This document shows positions 1-8,702 of a stretch of DNA of 36,625 bases, piece by piece. Source of the DNA: Deltaproteobacteria bacterium (GTDB lineage: Bacteria; Myxococcota; Myxococcia; Myxococcales; SZAS-1); NCBI GenBank assembly GCA_018266075.1, contig JAFEBB010000074.1, forward strand, positions 1 to 36,625, written 5' to 3'. Under the pieces are notes generated by a model, which saw nothing but the letters and a program-made list of their open reading frames with translations, did no database searches and was not told where the DNA came from. How positions within the stretch are numbered: the stretch's first letter is position 1; every line of letters begins with the position of its first letter. Position numbers and translations under genes: made by a program.

Positions 1-49
1 GCCAACGTGCGGGCGTCGATCGCTTGCTGGCTGTTACCCGGACAGGCTC

Positions 50-1666
50 CTAGCGCTGGCGACCGCTCCGAAGCGCGAGCGCCGCGAGGAATAGTCCGAG
101 CAACGGAATCGGCGAGGAGCCCGCGCTGCTGCACGAGCTGCCCGTGACCGACGTGGGACCGTGCCCTGAGGTGGTCTGCGAGCCCGTGCTGCCGGTACCG
201 GTCGTGCCACCTGTGCTGGTCGTGCCGCCCGTGCTGGTCGTGCTGGTGGCTCCGCCGGTGCTGGTCGTGCTGCCCGTGCTCGTCGTTCCGCCCGTGCTGG
301 TGGAGCTGTCCGTGGTCGTGCTGCTCGTGGTGCTCGCGCCGGTCGTGGTGGTCGAGGTCCCGGGCGGCGGCCCGTTGACGACGAGCAGGTGCGGCCCGAG
401 CGCGCAGCCGCCGCTCTGGCTGGAGTAGAAGTGCGCGCCGTCGGAATCGGTCGAGACCAGCGCGAAGCTGGGCGCCGCGCCCGAGGCGAGCAGCGCGGTC
501 ACGTCGAAGGTCACGTCCTCGTCGGGCGTGACCGAGCGCGCCCCGCCGGAGCATGTGCTGGTCACCGCGGGCCGGCTCGTCCACGTCAGCGTGCTCGGAT
601 CCCAGCTCCCGGGCACGACGAGGCACACCTGGCCCGAGCCGCCCGCACTCGACGCGTCCGTGTGCGTGTGCAGCGTGAGCGTGGCCTGAGCCACCGGCGC
701 CGAGAGCGGCGGGAACTCCATGTACACGATCGCGTCGGGATTTCCCGACGCATCTGCCTCGACGTTGAGGTCGGTCGGATCGTTGAAGACGCCCTGGAAC
801 CAGCTGGCCGCGGTCTCGTCGGCGGACGCGCCCACCGAGCCGTCGGTGCACGGCATGTCCACGGGCGGGCCCGCGTCGACCGGAGGAGTCACCACGGCCG
901 CATCGCACGCGGGCGTGGGCGAGCCCTCGGTGCCGCTCACCACCAGGTTCGCGAACGTCGCGCCAATGGCCATCGACGAGCCGCCCACGTCGCCGTTTCG
1001 CGGCGAGCCCAGGTGCACCACCATCGGGCTGGGCGCGAACGTGCTCGGGTAGCCCACGGCGCCGAGCGCCACGCCGTCGCGGAAGTACGTCATCGTGCCG
1101 CCGCCCCAGTCGAGCTCGAAGTGGTAGGTGTGGGTGGCGTCCCAGCCGCAGTCGCTCATCTGGCCGTTGCAGTAGGCGATGCCGTCGAGCGTGCTGCAAT
1201 CCGCGGGGCAGGTGTTGTTGTAGTAGGGCGCGCCCACGGGACAGCCGGCGAGCTCCAGCTTCATCGCGCCGGTGAGCGGATCGCCGGCGCCGTTCTGGAA
1301 CATGCGCACGAACGCGCGCTGGTCGTTGTTGCGAAAGCCCGGCGAGTAGTCGATGGGCTCCGCGAGTCCATCCGGCGCCTGGTAGAAGGTGAAGAGGTCC
1401 ACGTCGCCGCCGCAGTTGCTCTGGCAGAGCCCGATGCCGGTGACGTCGAAGCTGATCGAGCCCGACTCCAGCGCCGCGTTGATGGTGAACCAGAGGGTGT
1501 CGTTCGCGCCCGTGGCCGTCCAGCCCGAGGGAGAGAAGCTGCCGCCGCGCACGCCCAGCCCCGGCGAGCCGGGATCGGTGAGGGGATCGTTCACGTAGTC
1601 CGTCGCGGCCGCGCGAAGCGGTAACGCGAAGGCAAGCATCACGCTCCAGACCAGGACTCGACGCAT
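50..1666 (-). CDS. Secreted DNRLRE-like protein with Thr/Ser-rich stalk and MYXO-CTERM-like tail
   Basis: Predicted 538-residue exported protein, probably anchored at the cell surface. The N-terminus (MRRVLVWSVMLAFALPLRA) is a signal peptide. The first half resembles a LamG/concanavalin-like beta-sandwich. Next comes a DNRLRE-like segment containing the phrase WDPSTLTWTSRP, typical of that family of secreted modules. A long Thr/Ser/Gly linker built on TSTTST and TGGTTS units follows. The end has a Cys, a hydrophobic stretch (PLLGLFLAALAL) and basic residues, as in MYXO-CTERM sorting signals, which are thought to be cut by a myxosortase. The reading frame extends 16 codons upstream of this ATG, but only this start begins with a signal peptide; AAGG lies about 10 nt upstream. 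The substrate or ligand is unknown. Domain assignments are from pattern recognition only. Confidence 0.8.
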   Translation of the reverse strand: MRRVLVWSVMLAFALPLRAAATDYVNDPLTDPGSPGLGVRGGSFSPSGWTATGANDTLWFTINAALESGSISFDVTGIGLCQSNCGGDVDLFTFYQAPDGLAEPIDYSPGFRNNDQRAFVRMFQNGAGDPLTGAMKLELAGCPVGAPYYNNTCPADCSTLDGIAYCNGQMSDCGWDATHTYHFELDWGGGTMTYFRDGVALGAVGYPSTFAPSPMVVHLGSPRNGDVGGSSMAIGATFANLVVSGTEGSPTPACDAAVVTPPVDAGPPVDMPCTDGSVGASADETAASWFQGVFNDPTDLNVEADASGNPDAIVYMEFPPLSAPVAQATLTLHTHTDASSAGGSGQVCLVVPGSWDPSTLTWTSRPAVTSTCSGGARSVTPDEDVTFDVTALLASGAAPSFALVSTDSDGAHFYSSQSGGCALGPHLLVVNGPPPGTSTTTTGASTTSSTTTDSSTSTGGTTSTGSTTSTGGATSTTSTGGTTSTGGTTGTGSTGSQTTSGHGPTSVTGSSCSSAGSSPIPLLGLFLAALALRSGRQR

Positions 1667-1925
1667 GGGCCACCCGCCTTGAGTGCAGCGAGAGGTTGTC
1701 GCCGGTGCGGTCAAGAAGGTTGTCGATCGTGGGCCGGGGAAATAAGTCCACGGATGGTCGAAGTAAGAGAGCTACTCATGAGCACGCGTGAATCCGTGTC
1801 CTGGACCACCTGCGACGTGCTCGGCGCTGGAGCCGACGCGGGCCTCAGCTTCGACTTCGCCGACATGGCGTCGATGACCGTCACGCAGTAGCCCGTCGCC
1901 CGCGATCGGTGTAGCAACGAGGCCC
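1667..1925. other. Divergent intergenic region with a 9-bp direct repeat
   Basis: This gap separates two divergently transcribed surface-protein genes, so it should hold both promoters. AGGTTGTCG occurs twice, at 1693-1701 and 1717-1725, 24 bp apart, upstream of the minus-strand gene; it could be a regulator site, but this is speculative. A 37-codon frame at 1778-1891 is preceded by an AGAGAG purine run. I see no homology or second line of evidence that it is a gene. No convincing -35/-10 pair was found. Confidence 0.3.
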
Positions 1926-2885
1926 ATGAAACGCCTCGTCCTGGCCGTCGCGGTCTTGCTCGCGGGCTGCAACGGCAGCTCGTCGAGCAGCAGCTCGGGC
2001 TCCAGCGGCCACGGCTCCTCGGGCGCCGCGTCGACCGGCGGCACGGGTGCCTCGAGCGGAACCGGCTCCACCGCGAGCAGCTCCAGCGGCAGCACGGGCA
2101 GCAGCGCGGCCTCGACGGCGAGCTCGAGCTCGACAGCGAGCGGGGGCAGCTCGGGCTCCAGCGGCACCTCCGGGAGCTGCACGGAGATCACCCTCGGAAC
2201 CTGGCAGGCCGCGGCCGAGAACGCCACCGGCGGCGCCGCCCCCACCGCGTTCCAGGCCCTGGCCTCGCCGGACCTCGGCGCCGACGGCGTGCCCGATGTC
2301 GCGCAGATCGAGCTCTACACCGACGACGTCGACACCTTCGATCTCTCCCAGTACCCCAACGACAACGACGCCACCTGCGAGCAGTGCGTGCGCCTCTTCC
2401 AGGATCTGCGCGCCGACGGTGGGCTCGCGCGGCAGTTCTTCCAGTCGCGCGGCACGTTCGCGATCACCGCAGCCGACAGCGTCGCTGGCCTGCTCGAGGG
2501 CTCGCTCTCCGATGTGACGCTGGTCGAGGTCACGGTGGATCCCACGACCTCCGTGTCGGAGCCGGTGCCGGGCGGGAGCTGCCTGCACATCGCCTCCTCC
2601 AGCGTGAACGTGGTGCCGCCCGGTACCACCAGCGCGAGCAGCAGCAGCGCCAGCGCGTCGGCGGCGGCGAGCTCCAGCGGTTCGACTTCGGGCTCGAGCT
2701 CGAGCGGCAGCGGCAGCGGATCCGGATCCGGCTCCACGTCGAGCAGCGCCAGCGGCTCCGGCTCGGACTCGACTGCGAGCAGCGACAGCGGCAGCGGATC
2801 CGGATCTGGTTCGACGGCGAGCAGCGCCAGCAGTTCGGGTTCGGGTTCGACGGCGAGCGGCAGCGGCTCCGGCTCGACGGGCTAG
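1926..2885 (+). CDS. Ser/Gly-rich lipoprotein of unknown function
   Basis: Predicted 319-residue lipoprotein. MKRLVLAVAVLLAGC is a signal peptide ending in a clear lipobox (LAGC), so the mature protein would begin with a lipidated Cys. Residues about 18-85 are a Ser/Gly/Ala/Thr tether. Residues about 85-240 form the only complex region. It carries an IELYTDDVDTFDLSQYPN segment and a CEQC pair, and looks like an extracellular beta-rich domain seen in myxobacterial lipoproteins of unknown role. After that, about 80 residues are almost pure Ser/Gly/Ala repeats encoded by AGCAGC, GGATCC and TCCGGC units. There is no MYXO-CTERM tail. The stop codon overlaps the stop of the convergent gene by four bases. 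No function is proposed. Confidence 0.75.
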   Translation: MKRLVLAVAVLLAGCNGSSSSSSSGSSGHGSSGAASTGGTGASSGTGSTASSSSGSTGSSAASTASSSSTASGGSSGSSGTSGSCTEITLGTWQAAAENATGGAAPTAFQALASPDLGADGVPDVAQIELYTDDVDTFDLSQYPNDNDATCEQCVRLFQDLRADGGLARQFFQSRGTFAITAADSVAGLLEGSLSDVTLVEVTVDPTTSVSEPVPGGSCLHIASSSVNVVPPGTTSASSSSASASAAASSSGSTSGSSSSGSGSGSGSGSTSSSASGSGSDSTASSDSGSGSGSGSTASSASSSGSGSTASGSGSGSTG

Positions 2886-3622
2886 CGCCGGCGGCTCACG
2901 GCGACGATCGCTGCGCCGACCACGACCGCCCCGGCCACCCACGCCAGACCGCGCTGCAGCCGCGCCGCCGTAGGCTTCAGTTCGTCGCCGAGCTCGGTCA
3001 CCACGCTGTGCACCGCCGATCTCGACAGCGTCTGCAGCTCCGGCGCGTGCAGTTGAAGGCCCCGCACCACGCCGGTCACCATCGCCGTGGCCGCGCGCTC
3101 GCCCGCTTGCATTCGCCCTTGGCGCCTGTCGCGGAGGCTCTGCGCCTCTTCTTCGCGCTGTCGAACCCCGCTGTGGATCAAGCGGATCAGATCCTCGATG
3201 AGGGCCTCGACACGAGGAAGCGAGCGCTTCAGCTCCGAGACGCCGCCCGCCACGGCGCCCTGGGCCGCCTTGCGTCCGAGCTCTTCGGCGAGCGCGCCGG
3301 GCCCCTCTGCCGCGTCGCTGGCGAATCGACCGAGCGCACGAACCGACGCCGAGAGCAGCGCGTGCAGCTCGTCGTCAGAGAGGGCCTCCAGTTCGTCGGC
3401 CGCTCCCTGCACCGCGCCGCTCGCCAGCCCAGCCGCCGCCCGCTTCTCCAGCGCGAGCGCCGCCCGGCGCAGGCGCGAGGTCAGCCTTCCTTCATCGTCG
3501 GCGCGCATCCCCCGCAACATCCGCATCCACGCAGCCGTCGAGAAGGCCCGCTCGCCCGCGGAGCGCGCGACCCGTCGATCGAATGCGTCGGATTTTGTTG
3601 ACGCGTCGGATTTATCCGACAT
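2882..3622 (-). CDS. Hypothetical protein with C-terminal membrane anchor
   Basis: Predicted protein of up to 246 residues, not recognised. It is Ala-, Arg- and Glu-rich and mostly helical in character, with no signal peptide. A single C-terminal hydrophobic segment (WVAGAVVVGAAIVAV) is followed by SRRR, as in tail-anchored membrane proteins, so the bulk would face the cytoplasm. The start is uncertain. The ATG at 3622 lies inside the likely promoter of the divergent arsR gene and encodes a repetitive KSDA-containing start that may simply be translated operator DNA. An internal ATG at 3526 (MRMLRGM) is a plausible alternative. Neither has a strong ribosome binding site. The frame reads cleanly through about 245 codons in this strand's usual codon style, which supports a real gene. 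Confidence 0.6.
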   Translation of the reverse strand: MSDKSDASTKSDAFDRRVARSAGERAFSTAAWMRMLRGMRADDEGRLTSRLRRAALALEKRAAAGLASGAVQGAADELEALSDDELHALLSASVRALGRFASDAAEGPGALAEELGRKAAQGAVAGGVSELKRSLPRVEALIEDLIRLIHSGVRQREEEAQSLRDRRQGRMQAGERAATAMVTGVVRGLQLHAPELQTLSRSAVHSVVTELGDELKPTAARLQRGLAWVAGAVVVGAAIVAVSRRR

Positions 3623-3633
3623 ATTGTGCTCGC
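3598..3633 (+). promoter_or_regulatory. arsR promoter with palindromic operator in the spacer
   Basis: A -35-like TTGACG (3598-3603) and a -10-like TATTGT (3622-3627) are separated by 18 bp. A perfect 7-bp inverted repeat fills the spacer: GTCGGAT at 3605-3611 and ATCCGAC at 3614-3620 with a TT centre. The 11-mer GCGTCGGATTT also occurs just upstream (3585-3595), giving a second half-site 18 bp away. A repressor on the palindrome would block polymerase directly, which is the standard layout for ArsR-family autoregulation. The -10 ends 6 nt before the ATG at 3634, so transcription would start at or next to the start codon (leaderless message). The hexamers and palindrome are read directly; their function is inferred. 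Confidence 0.6.
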
Positions 3634-3957
3634 ATGCGCGACGTCGACGTCTTTGCCGCGCTGGCCAATCCCGTGCGGCGCGAGATCCTGAAGAAGCTGC
3701 GGCGCGGGCCCCGGGGCGTGAGCGATCTGGCGAGCGGCTTCTCCCTTGGGCGGCCGGCCGTCTCCGAGCACCTCCAGGTGCTGCGCAAGGCGCGCCTCAT
3801 CCGCGAGGAGCCGCGCGGCCGCGAGCGCTACTACCACCTCGATCCCCGGCCGCTGGCCGAGGTCACCACCTGGCTCGAGGCGTTCTCCCGCTACTGGGAG
3901 GACCGCCTCGACGCCCTCGATGAGCTCCTCGATCGCGAAGCTGGAGAACGTCGATGA
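3634..3957 (+). CDS. ArsR/SmtB-family winged-helix transcriptional regulator
   Basis: 107-residue DNA-binding regulator. The opening VFAALANPVRREILKKL and the recognition-helix region RPAVSEHLQVLRKARLI, followed by a basic wing (EPRGRERYYHLDP), are classic for the ArsR subgroup that partners with AHSA1/SRPBCC proteins. The metal-binding ELCVCDL-type motif is absent, so this is not a metal sensor of the classic type. The ATG at 3634 was chosen because the family starts at this point; the longer frame would run back through the operator. The SRPBCC gene overlaps by ATGA, so the pair is translationally coupled. Likely autoregulated through the palindrome at 3605-3620. Family assignment is firm; the inducer is unknown. 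Confidence 0.9.
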   Translation: MRDVDVFAALANPVRREILKKLRRGPRGVSDLASGFSLGRPAVSEHLQVLRKARLIREEPRGRERYYHLDPRPLAEVTTWLEAFSRYWEDRLDALDELLDREAGERR

Positions 3958-4358
3958 CCGACACCCCGAAGATCCAGGTGGACCGCCTGTTCACGCACCC
4001 ACCCGCGGCCGTGTGGCGCGCGCTCACGTCGCCGGAGCTGATCGCGCGCTGGTGGGCGCCGGGCGACGTGCGCGCCGAGCTCGGCCACCGCTTCACCCTC
4101 GACATGGGCCCGTGGGGCGTGCAGGCCTGCGAGGTGACGGCCGTCGAGCCGGAGCGGCTGCTCCAGTACAAGTACGCCATCGGCGTGCTGGACACGCTCA
4201 TCACCTGGCGGCTCGCGCCCGAGGGAAAAGGCACGCGGCTCACGCTGGTGCACGAGGGCTTCAAGCTGGACACGCCGATGGGCAAGCGCGCCTTCGAGGG
4301 CATGAAGCCGGGATGGCCGGGCGTGGTGGGCGCGATCGAGCGCGTGCTGAACGGCTGA
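3954..4358 (+). CDS. SRPBCC/AHSA1-domain protein
   Basis: 134-residue cytoplasmic protein of the START-like SRPBCC fold, AHSA1 branch (activator of Hsp90 ATPase homologue domain). Diagnostic features are the early PPAAVWRALTSPELIARWWAP segment, the central beta-strands (LGHRFTLDMGPWGVQACEV) and TRLTLVHEGF before the C-terminal helix. Length is normal for a single-domain member. The start overlaps the arsR stop (ATGA), so both proteins are made from one message. In many bacteria this gene pair encodes an ArsR repressor and a hydrophobic-ligand-binding partner whose ligand is not known. The gene ends 4 nt before the stop of the convergent desaturase-family gene. Confidence 0.88.
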   Translation: MTDTPKIQVDRLFTHPPAAVWRALTSPELIARWWAPGDVRAELGHRFTLDMGPWGVQACEVTAVEPERLLQYKYAIGVLDTLITWRLAPEGKGTRLTLVHEGFKLDTPMGKRAFEGMKPGWPGVVGAIERVLNG

Positions 4359-4362
4359 TCCG

Positions 4363-5304
4363 CTAGGCGGGCCGTGTGTCGCCCCTGGGATCGGTCTGAT
4401 CCGGCGCCACCAGCTCCTGCCAGAGGCTCCGCGGCCCCACCGGCGCCACGCCGATCTCGAGGGGCTGCACCGGCGCGGACCGGAAGGTGCCGAAGACGCG
4501 ATCCCAGAGCACCGTGTGGCAGCCAAAGTTCGACTTGCTCTCGCTCACCACCGCCGAGTGGTGCACCTGGTGGTAGCCGGGGAAGTTGATCACCCAGCCG
4601 AGCACGCCCTCGGACACGCGGATGTTCGCGTGCGCGAGGATGCTCAGCACGCTGCCCAGATACACGACCGCGTTCACTTCCTCGAGCCCGGCGCCGAGCA
4701 GCAACAGCGGCGTGCTCCGCGCAATATGAAAGAAAAGGTTATCGACCGGGTGGGTGCGGATGGCCTTGATGCCCGTGAGCTCGGTGATCACGTGGTGGGT
4801 GCTGTGAAAGCGCCACAGCAGCCGGAAGTGGTGCGCCGCCCGGTGCATCCAGTACGACATCAGCTCCACCAGCAAGAACGCGAGCGCCACCCGGAGCCCC
4901 AGCGGCAGCGCGGTGGGCCAGAGCGTCGGCCGGTCGTAGCCGAAGCCGTGCGCGAGCAGCGCCTCCTGGATCCGCCCGAAGCCGAAGGAGATGAGCAGCG
5001 CGCTGCCGAGCGTCACGAAGGTCAGGTAGAAGAGGTCGCGGCCGAAGCGCGAGATGGCGCGCGGCGCGTCGGCGGCGAGGTTGTAGTTCCACGCCGGGTT
5101 CGCCGGGAACAGCTGCTCCACGATCCAGATCAGCGCGATCGACGCGAGCAGCGCCGCGGTGGTGAAGCCCAGCCCCAGCTTCGACGCGGTGAGCGCCCGC
5201 TCCAGCCCCGCGCGCGCCGCCCACCCGCCAATGGCGAGCGCGAGCAGCAGGGGCACGAACGCGTGCCGGAAGATCGCGTGCCCCAGGCCCTGCGGACGTT
5301 CCAT
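4363..5304 (-). CDS. Sterol desaturase / fatty acid hydroxylase family membrane protein
   Basis: 313-residue integral membrane di-iron enzyme candidate. The histidine clusters that bind iron in this superfamily are all present: H154-x3-H158 (HRAAHH), H167-x2-HH (FHSTHH, to residue 171) and H245-x2-HH (YHQVHH, to residue 249). Several hydrophobic helices precede and separate them. The family hydroxylates or desaturates sterols, fatty acids or carotenoids; the substrate here cannot be told. The reading frame runs open for another 297 codons upstream, but that part is antisense to the neighbouring lipoprotein linker and is not real. The ATG at 5304 follows the upstream gene by 14 nt with GAGCG at SD distance, suggesting co-transcription. 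Confidence 0.87.
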   Translation of the reverse strand: MERPQGLGHAIFRHAFVPLLLALAIGGWAARAGLERALTASKLGLGFTTAALLASIALIWIVEQLFPANPAWNYNLAADAPRAISRFGRDLFYLTFVTLGSALLISFGFGRIQEALLAHGFGYDRPTLWPTALPLGLRVALAFLLVELMSYWMHRAAHHFRLLWRFHSTHHVITELTGIKAIRTHPVDNLFFHIARSTPLLLLGAGLEEVNAVVYLGSVLSILAHANIRVSEGVLGWVINFPGYHQVHHSAVVSESKSNFGCHTVLWDRVFGTFRSAPVQPLEIGVAPVGPRSLWQELVAPDQTDPRGDTRPA

Positions 5305-5318
5305 GAAGCGCTCGACGG

Positions 5319-6485
5319 CTACGGCACGGTGAAGGTGAAGACCTTGCCGCTGGGGCAGCTGTTGGCCGACGCGCACGTGTCCTGGTCCGACGCGAGCAGC
5401 GTGCCGCAGTGCTCGGTGACCACGCCGTTCACCCGTACCTGCACCGCGAAGTTGAACGAGGTCGAGGCGTCGCAGTGCTCGTACTCGTCCACGATGACGG
5501 AGTACGTCCCGGAGGGCACGCCGCTGCTCGGGCAGATCACGTTCTCGATGTTGATCCCGTCGGTTTGGCAGCCGGCGTTGCTGTCGCGATCGAGCGAGCC
5601 CGAGGCGGAGCACTGGCTGGTGCCCGTCGGCCGATTCGTGTTCCCGTACCAGATGGCGCAGCCGTTGGGCTCCACCACGTGCACGTCGAGATCCTCGAGG
5701 GCGTCCCAGCTCAAGGTCACCTGCACCTCGCCCGCTGCGCCGTTGAGAACGCACGCGTTGTTCACGCAGGTGTAGCCGGTGGCGCACGCGCCGTTGTTGC
5801 ACGGGCCGTTGGTCTGACCATCGAGGATGTCCGGCACGTTGCTGGGGCAGGTGCCGCCGGTGGTGGTCCCCGTGCCGCTGGTGCCCGTGGTGCTGGTCGC
5901 GCTCGTGCCCGTGGTGCTCGACGACGAGGTGCCCGTGGTGCTCGTCGCGCTGCTCGACGACGTGCCCGTGGTGGTCGTGCTGCTCGACGACGACGCGCCC
6001 GTGGTGGACGAGGCGCTGATCGAGCCCGACGTGCCGCCGGTCCCCGTCGTCGACGCGGCGGCGCTGCTCCCGCCGGTGCTCGAGACCGTGTTGGCCGAGC
6101 CCTCGGTGGTGCCGGTGCTGGAGGCGGTGCTGCTCGAGCCCTGGGTGGTGGAGCTGGTGCCGGTGGAGCCCGTCGAGGTGCCGCAGTTGGTGCACGTCGT
6201 GCCGCTGCTGGCGCCCGTGCCGCTGTTGTTCCCGCTGCCGGTGCCGGTGCCGTTCCCGTTACCGCCCACGAACGAGCAGGTGCCGAGCACGCATTCCTGG
6301 GCGGCGACGCAGGTCTCGCACGCCGCGCCGTTGACGCCGCAGTGGGCCACGGACGCGCCCTGGCAGACGCCGGCCGCATCGCAGCAGCCCGCGCAGTTGC
6401 TGGCGCTGCAGCTCGAGCCGCAGCCGCTCAGGAGCCAAGCGGAGAACACGCCCGCGAGGGCGAGACCAATGATCCGTGCGTTCAT
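5319..6485 (-). CDS. Lipoprotein with Cys-rich head, Ser/Thr linker and DUF2135/YfaP-like domain
   Basis: 388-residue predicted lipoprotein. The signal peptide ends in LLSGC, a good lipobox. A small Cys-rich module follows (CSASNCAGCCDAAGVC and CETCVAAQEC), then a long Ser/Thr/Gly linker made of TSTTGTSSSS-type repeats. The C-terminal part has a short Cys motif (CNNGACATGYTC) and a domain with DLDVHVVEPNG and YSVIVDEYEHC, the pattern of DUF2135/YfaP-like beta domains. That domain is found on bacterial surface proteins and its function is poorly known. The ATG at 6485 is preceded by GAGG with 5-nt spacing. The desaturase-family gene follows by 14 nt. Role unknown; surface location is well supported. 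Confidence 0.8.
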   Translation of the reverse strand: MNARIIGLALAGVFSAWLLSGCGSSCSASNCAGCCDAAGVCQGASVAHCGVNGAACETCVAAQECVLGTCSFVGGNGNGTGTGSGNNSGTGASSGTTCTNCGTSTGSTGTSSTTQGSSSTASSTGTTEGSANTVSSTGGSSAAASTTGTGGTSGSISASSTTGASSSSSTTTTGTSSSSATSTTGTSSSSTTGTSATSTTGTSGTGTTTGGTCPSNVPDILDGQTNGPCNNGACATGYTCVNNACVLNGAAGEVQVTLSWDALEDLDVHVVEPNGCAIWYGNTNRPTGTSQCSASGSLDRDSNAGCQTDGINIENVICPSSGVPSGTYSVIVDEYEHCDASTSFNFAVQVRVNGVVTEHCGTLLASDQDTCASANSCPSGKVFTFTVP

Positions 6486-6594
6486 CGAATCCTCGGGATG
6501 CGCTCTCGCCAGCGGACCGGCCGGGCCGCGACGGGGAACGCGCAACCAACGTACCACGGGCTGTCCTCGGAGCCATGCAAGCGAGCCGGCAGCC

Positions 6595-6640
6595 TTGCCG
6601 AACGCACAGCCGGCCCGTAGAACACGGCCCTTCGCGAGGT
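6595..6640 (+). promoter_or_regulatory. Candidate promoter and ribosome binding site of the carboxylase operon
   Basis: TTGCCG (6595-6600) and TAGAAC (6618-6623) are spaced 17 bp apart, each matching four of six bases of the housekeeping sigma consensus. Transcription would begin near 6630. GAGGT (6636-6640) is the ribosome binding site 4 nt before the ATG at 6645. The rest of this 159-bp divergent gap holds the promoter of the minus-strand lipoprotein, which I could not locate. Confidence 0.4.
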
Positions 6641-6644
6641 CCAA

Positions 6645-8162
<1,518 letters not shown>

Positions 8163-8170
8163 GGATCACC

Positions 8171-8680
8171 ATGCGCTACTTCGCGACCATCACTGGCGAG
8201 AAGAACCCCAAGGCCATCGACGTGGAGCCCCTGCCCGGCGGCCGCTACGCGGTCACGCTCGACGGCACCCGCCACGAGCTCGACGTCATCCACCCCGAGC
8301 CGGGCGTGGTCTCGCTCTTCATCGACGGCGAGAGCTACGCCATCGACATCGAGGACGCGCAGGACAACGTCCTCGTGCAGGTGCGCGACGAGATCTTCAA
8401 CGTCGACGTGGCCGACGAGCGCAAGCTGCGCATGCGCCAGGCCAACCGCGCCGCCACCGCCGAGGGCAAGCAGCTGGTGAAGGCGCCCATGCCCGGCAAG
8501 GTCGTTAAGATTTTGGTTAAGATCGGCGACGAGGTGGCGCAGGGGGCAGGGCTGGTGGTCGTCGAGGCCATGAAGATGGAGAACGAGCTCAAGAGCCCCA
8601 AGGCCGGGAAAGTGACCGAGCTGCTGGTTAAGGAAGGGCAGGCAGTCGAGGGCGGCGCGCCGCTGGCCACCGTCGAGTAA
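8171..8680 (+). CDS. Biotin carboxyl carrier protein
   Basis: 169-residue carrier of the biotin cofactor for the upstream biotin carboxylase. The biotinylation motif EAMKMEN places the target Lys at residue 135, 35 residues from the C-terminus, as in the family. The lipoyl/biotinyl fold spans about residues 95-169, starting at KAPMPGKVVKILVKIGDEV. The first about 90 residues are a beta-rich domain (GGRYAVTLDGTRHELDVI) resembling those of carriers in propionyl-CoA and acyl-CoA carboxylases, and unlike the Pro/Ala-rich N-terminus of E. coli AccB. The ribosome binding site GAGG overlaps the accC stop codon, indicating coupled translation. The coding sequence contains one exact TTAACC-N6-TTAA motif, which creates the unusual GTT codons of VKILVK. 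Confidence 0.9.
   Translation: MRYFATITGEKNPKAIDVEPLPGGRYAVTLDGTRHELDVIHPEPGVVSLFIDGESYAIDIEDAQDNVLVQVRDEIFNVDVADERKLRMRQANRAATAEGKQLVKAPMPGKVVKILVKIGDEVAQGAGLVVVEAMKMENELKSPKAGKVTELLVKEGQAVEGGAPLATVE
8505..8520 (-). other. Bipartite motif TTAACC-N6-TTAA, copy 1
   Basis: On the minus strand this reads TTAACCAAAATCTTAA, an exact copy of a motif found three times in the window. It lies inside the carrier protein gene. A lone TTAACC follows at 8626-8631 (minus strand) without a second half. Function unknown. Confidence 0.5.
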
Positions 8681-8702
8681 CCCGCTGCCGGCCGAGGCGC
8701 CG

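Noticed and set aside
1778-1891. 37-codon frame in the divergent gap, preceded by an AGAGAG purine run
   Set aside because: Too short to judge, no homology visible, and the GC-rich background yields many such frames.
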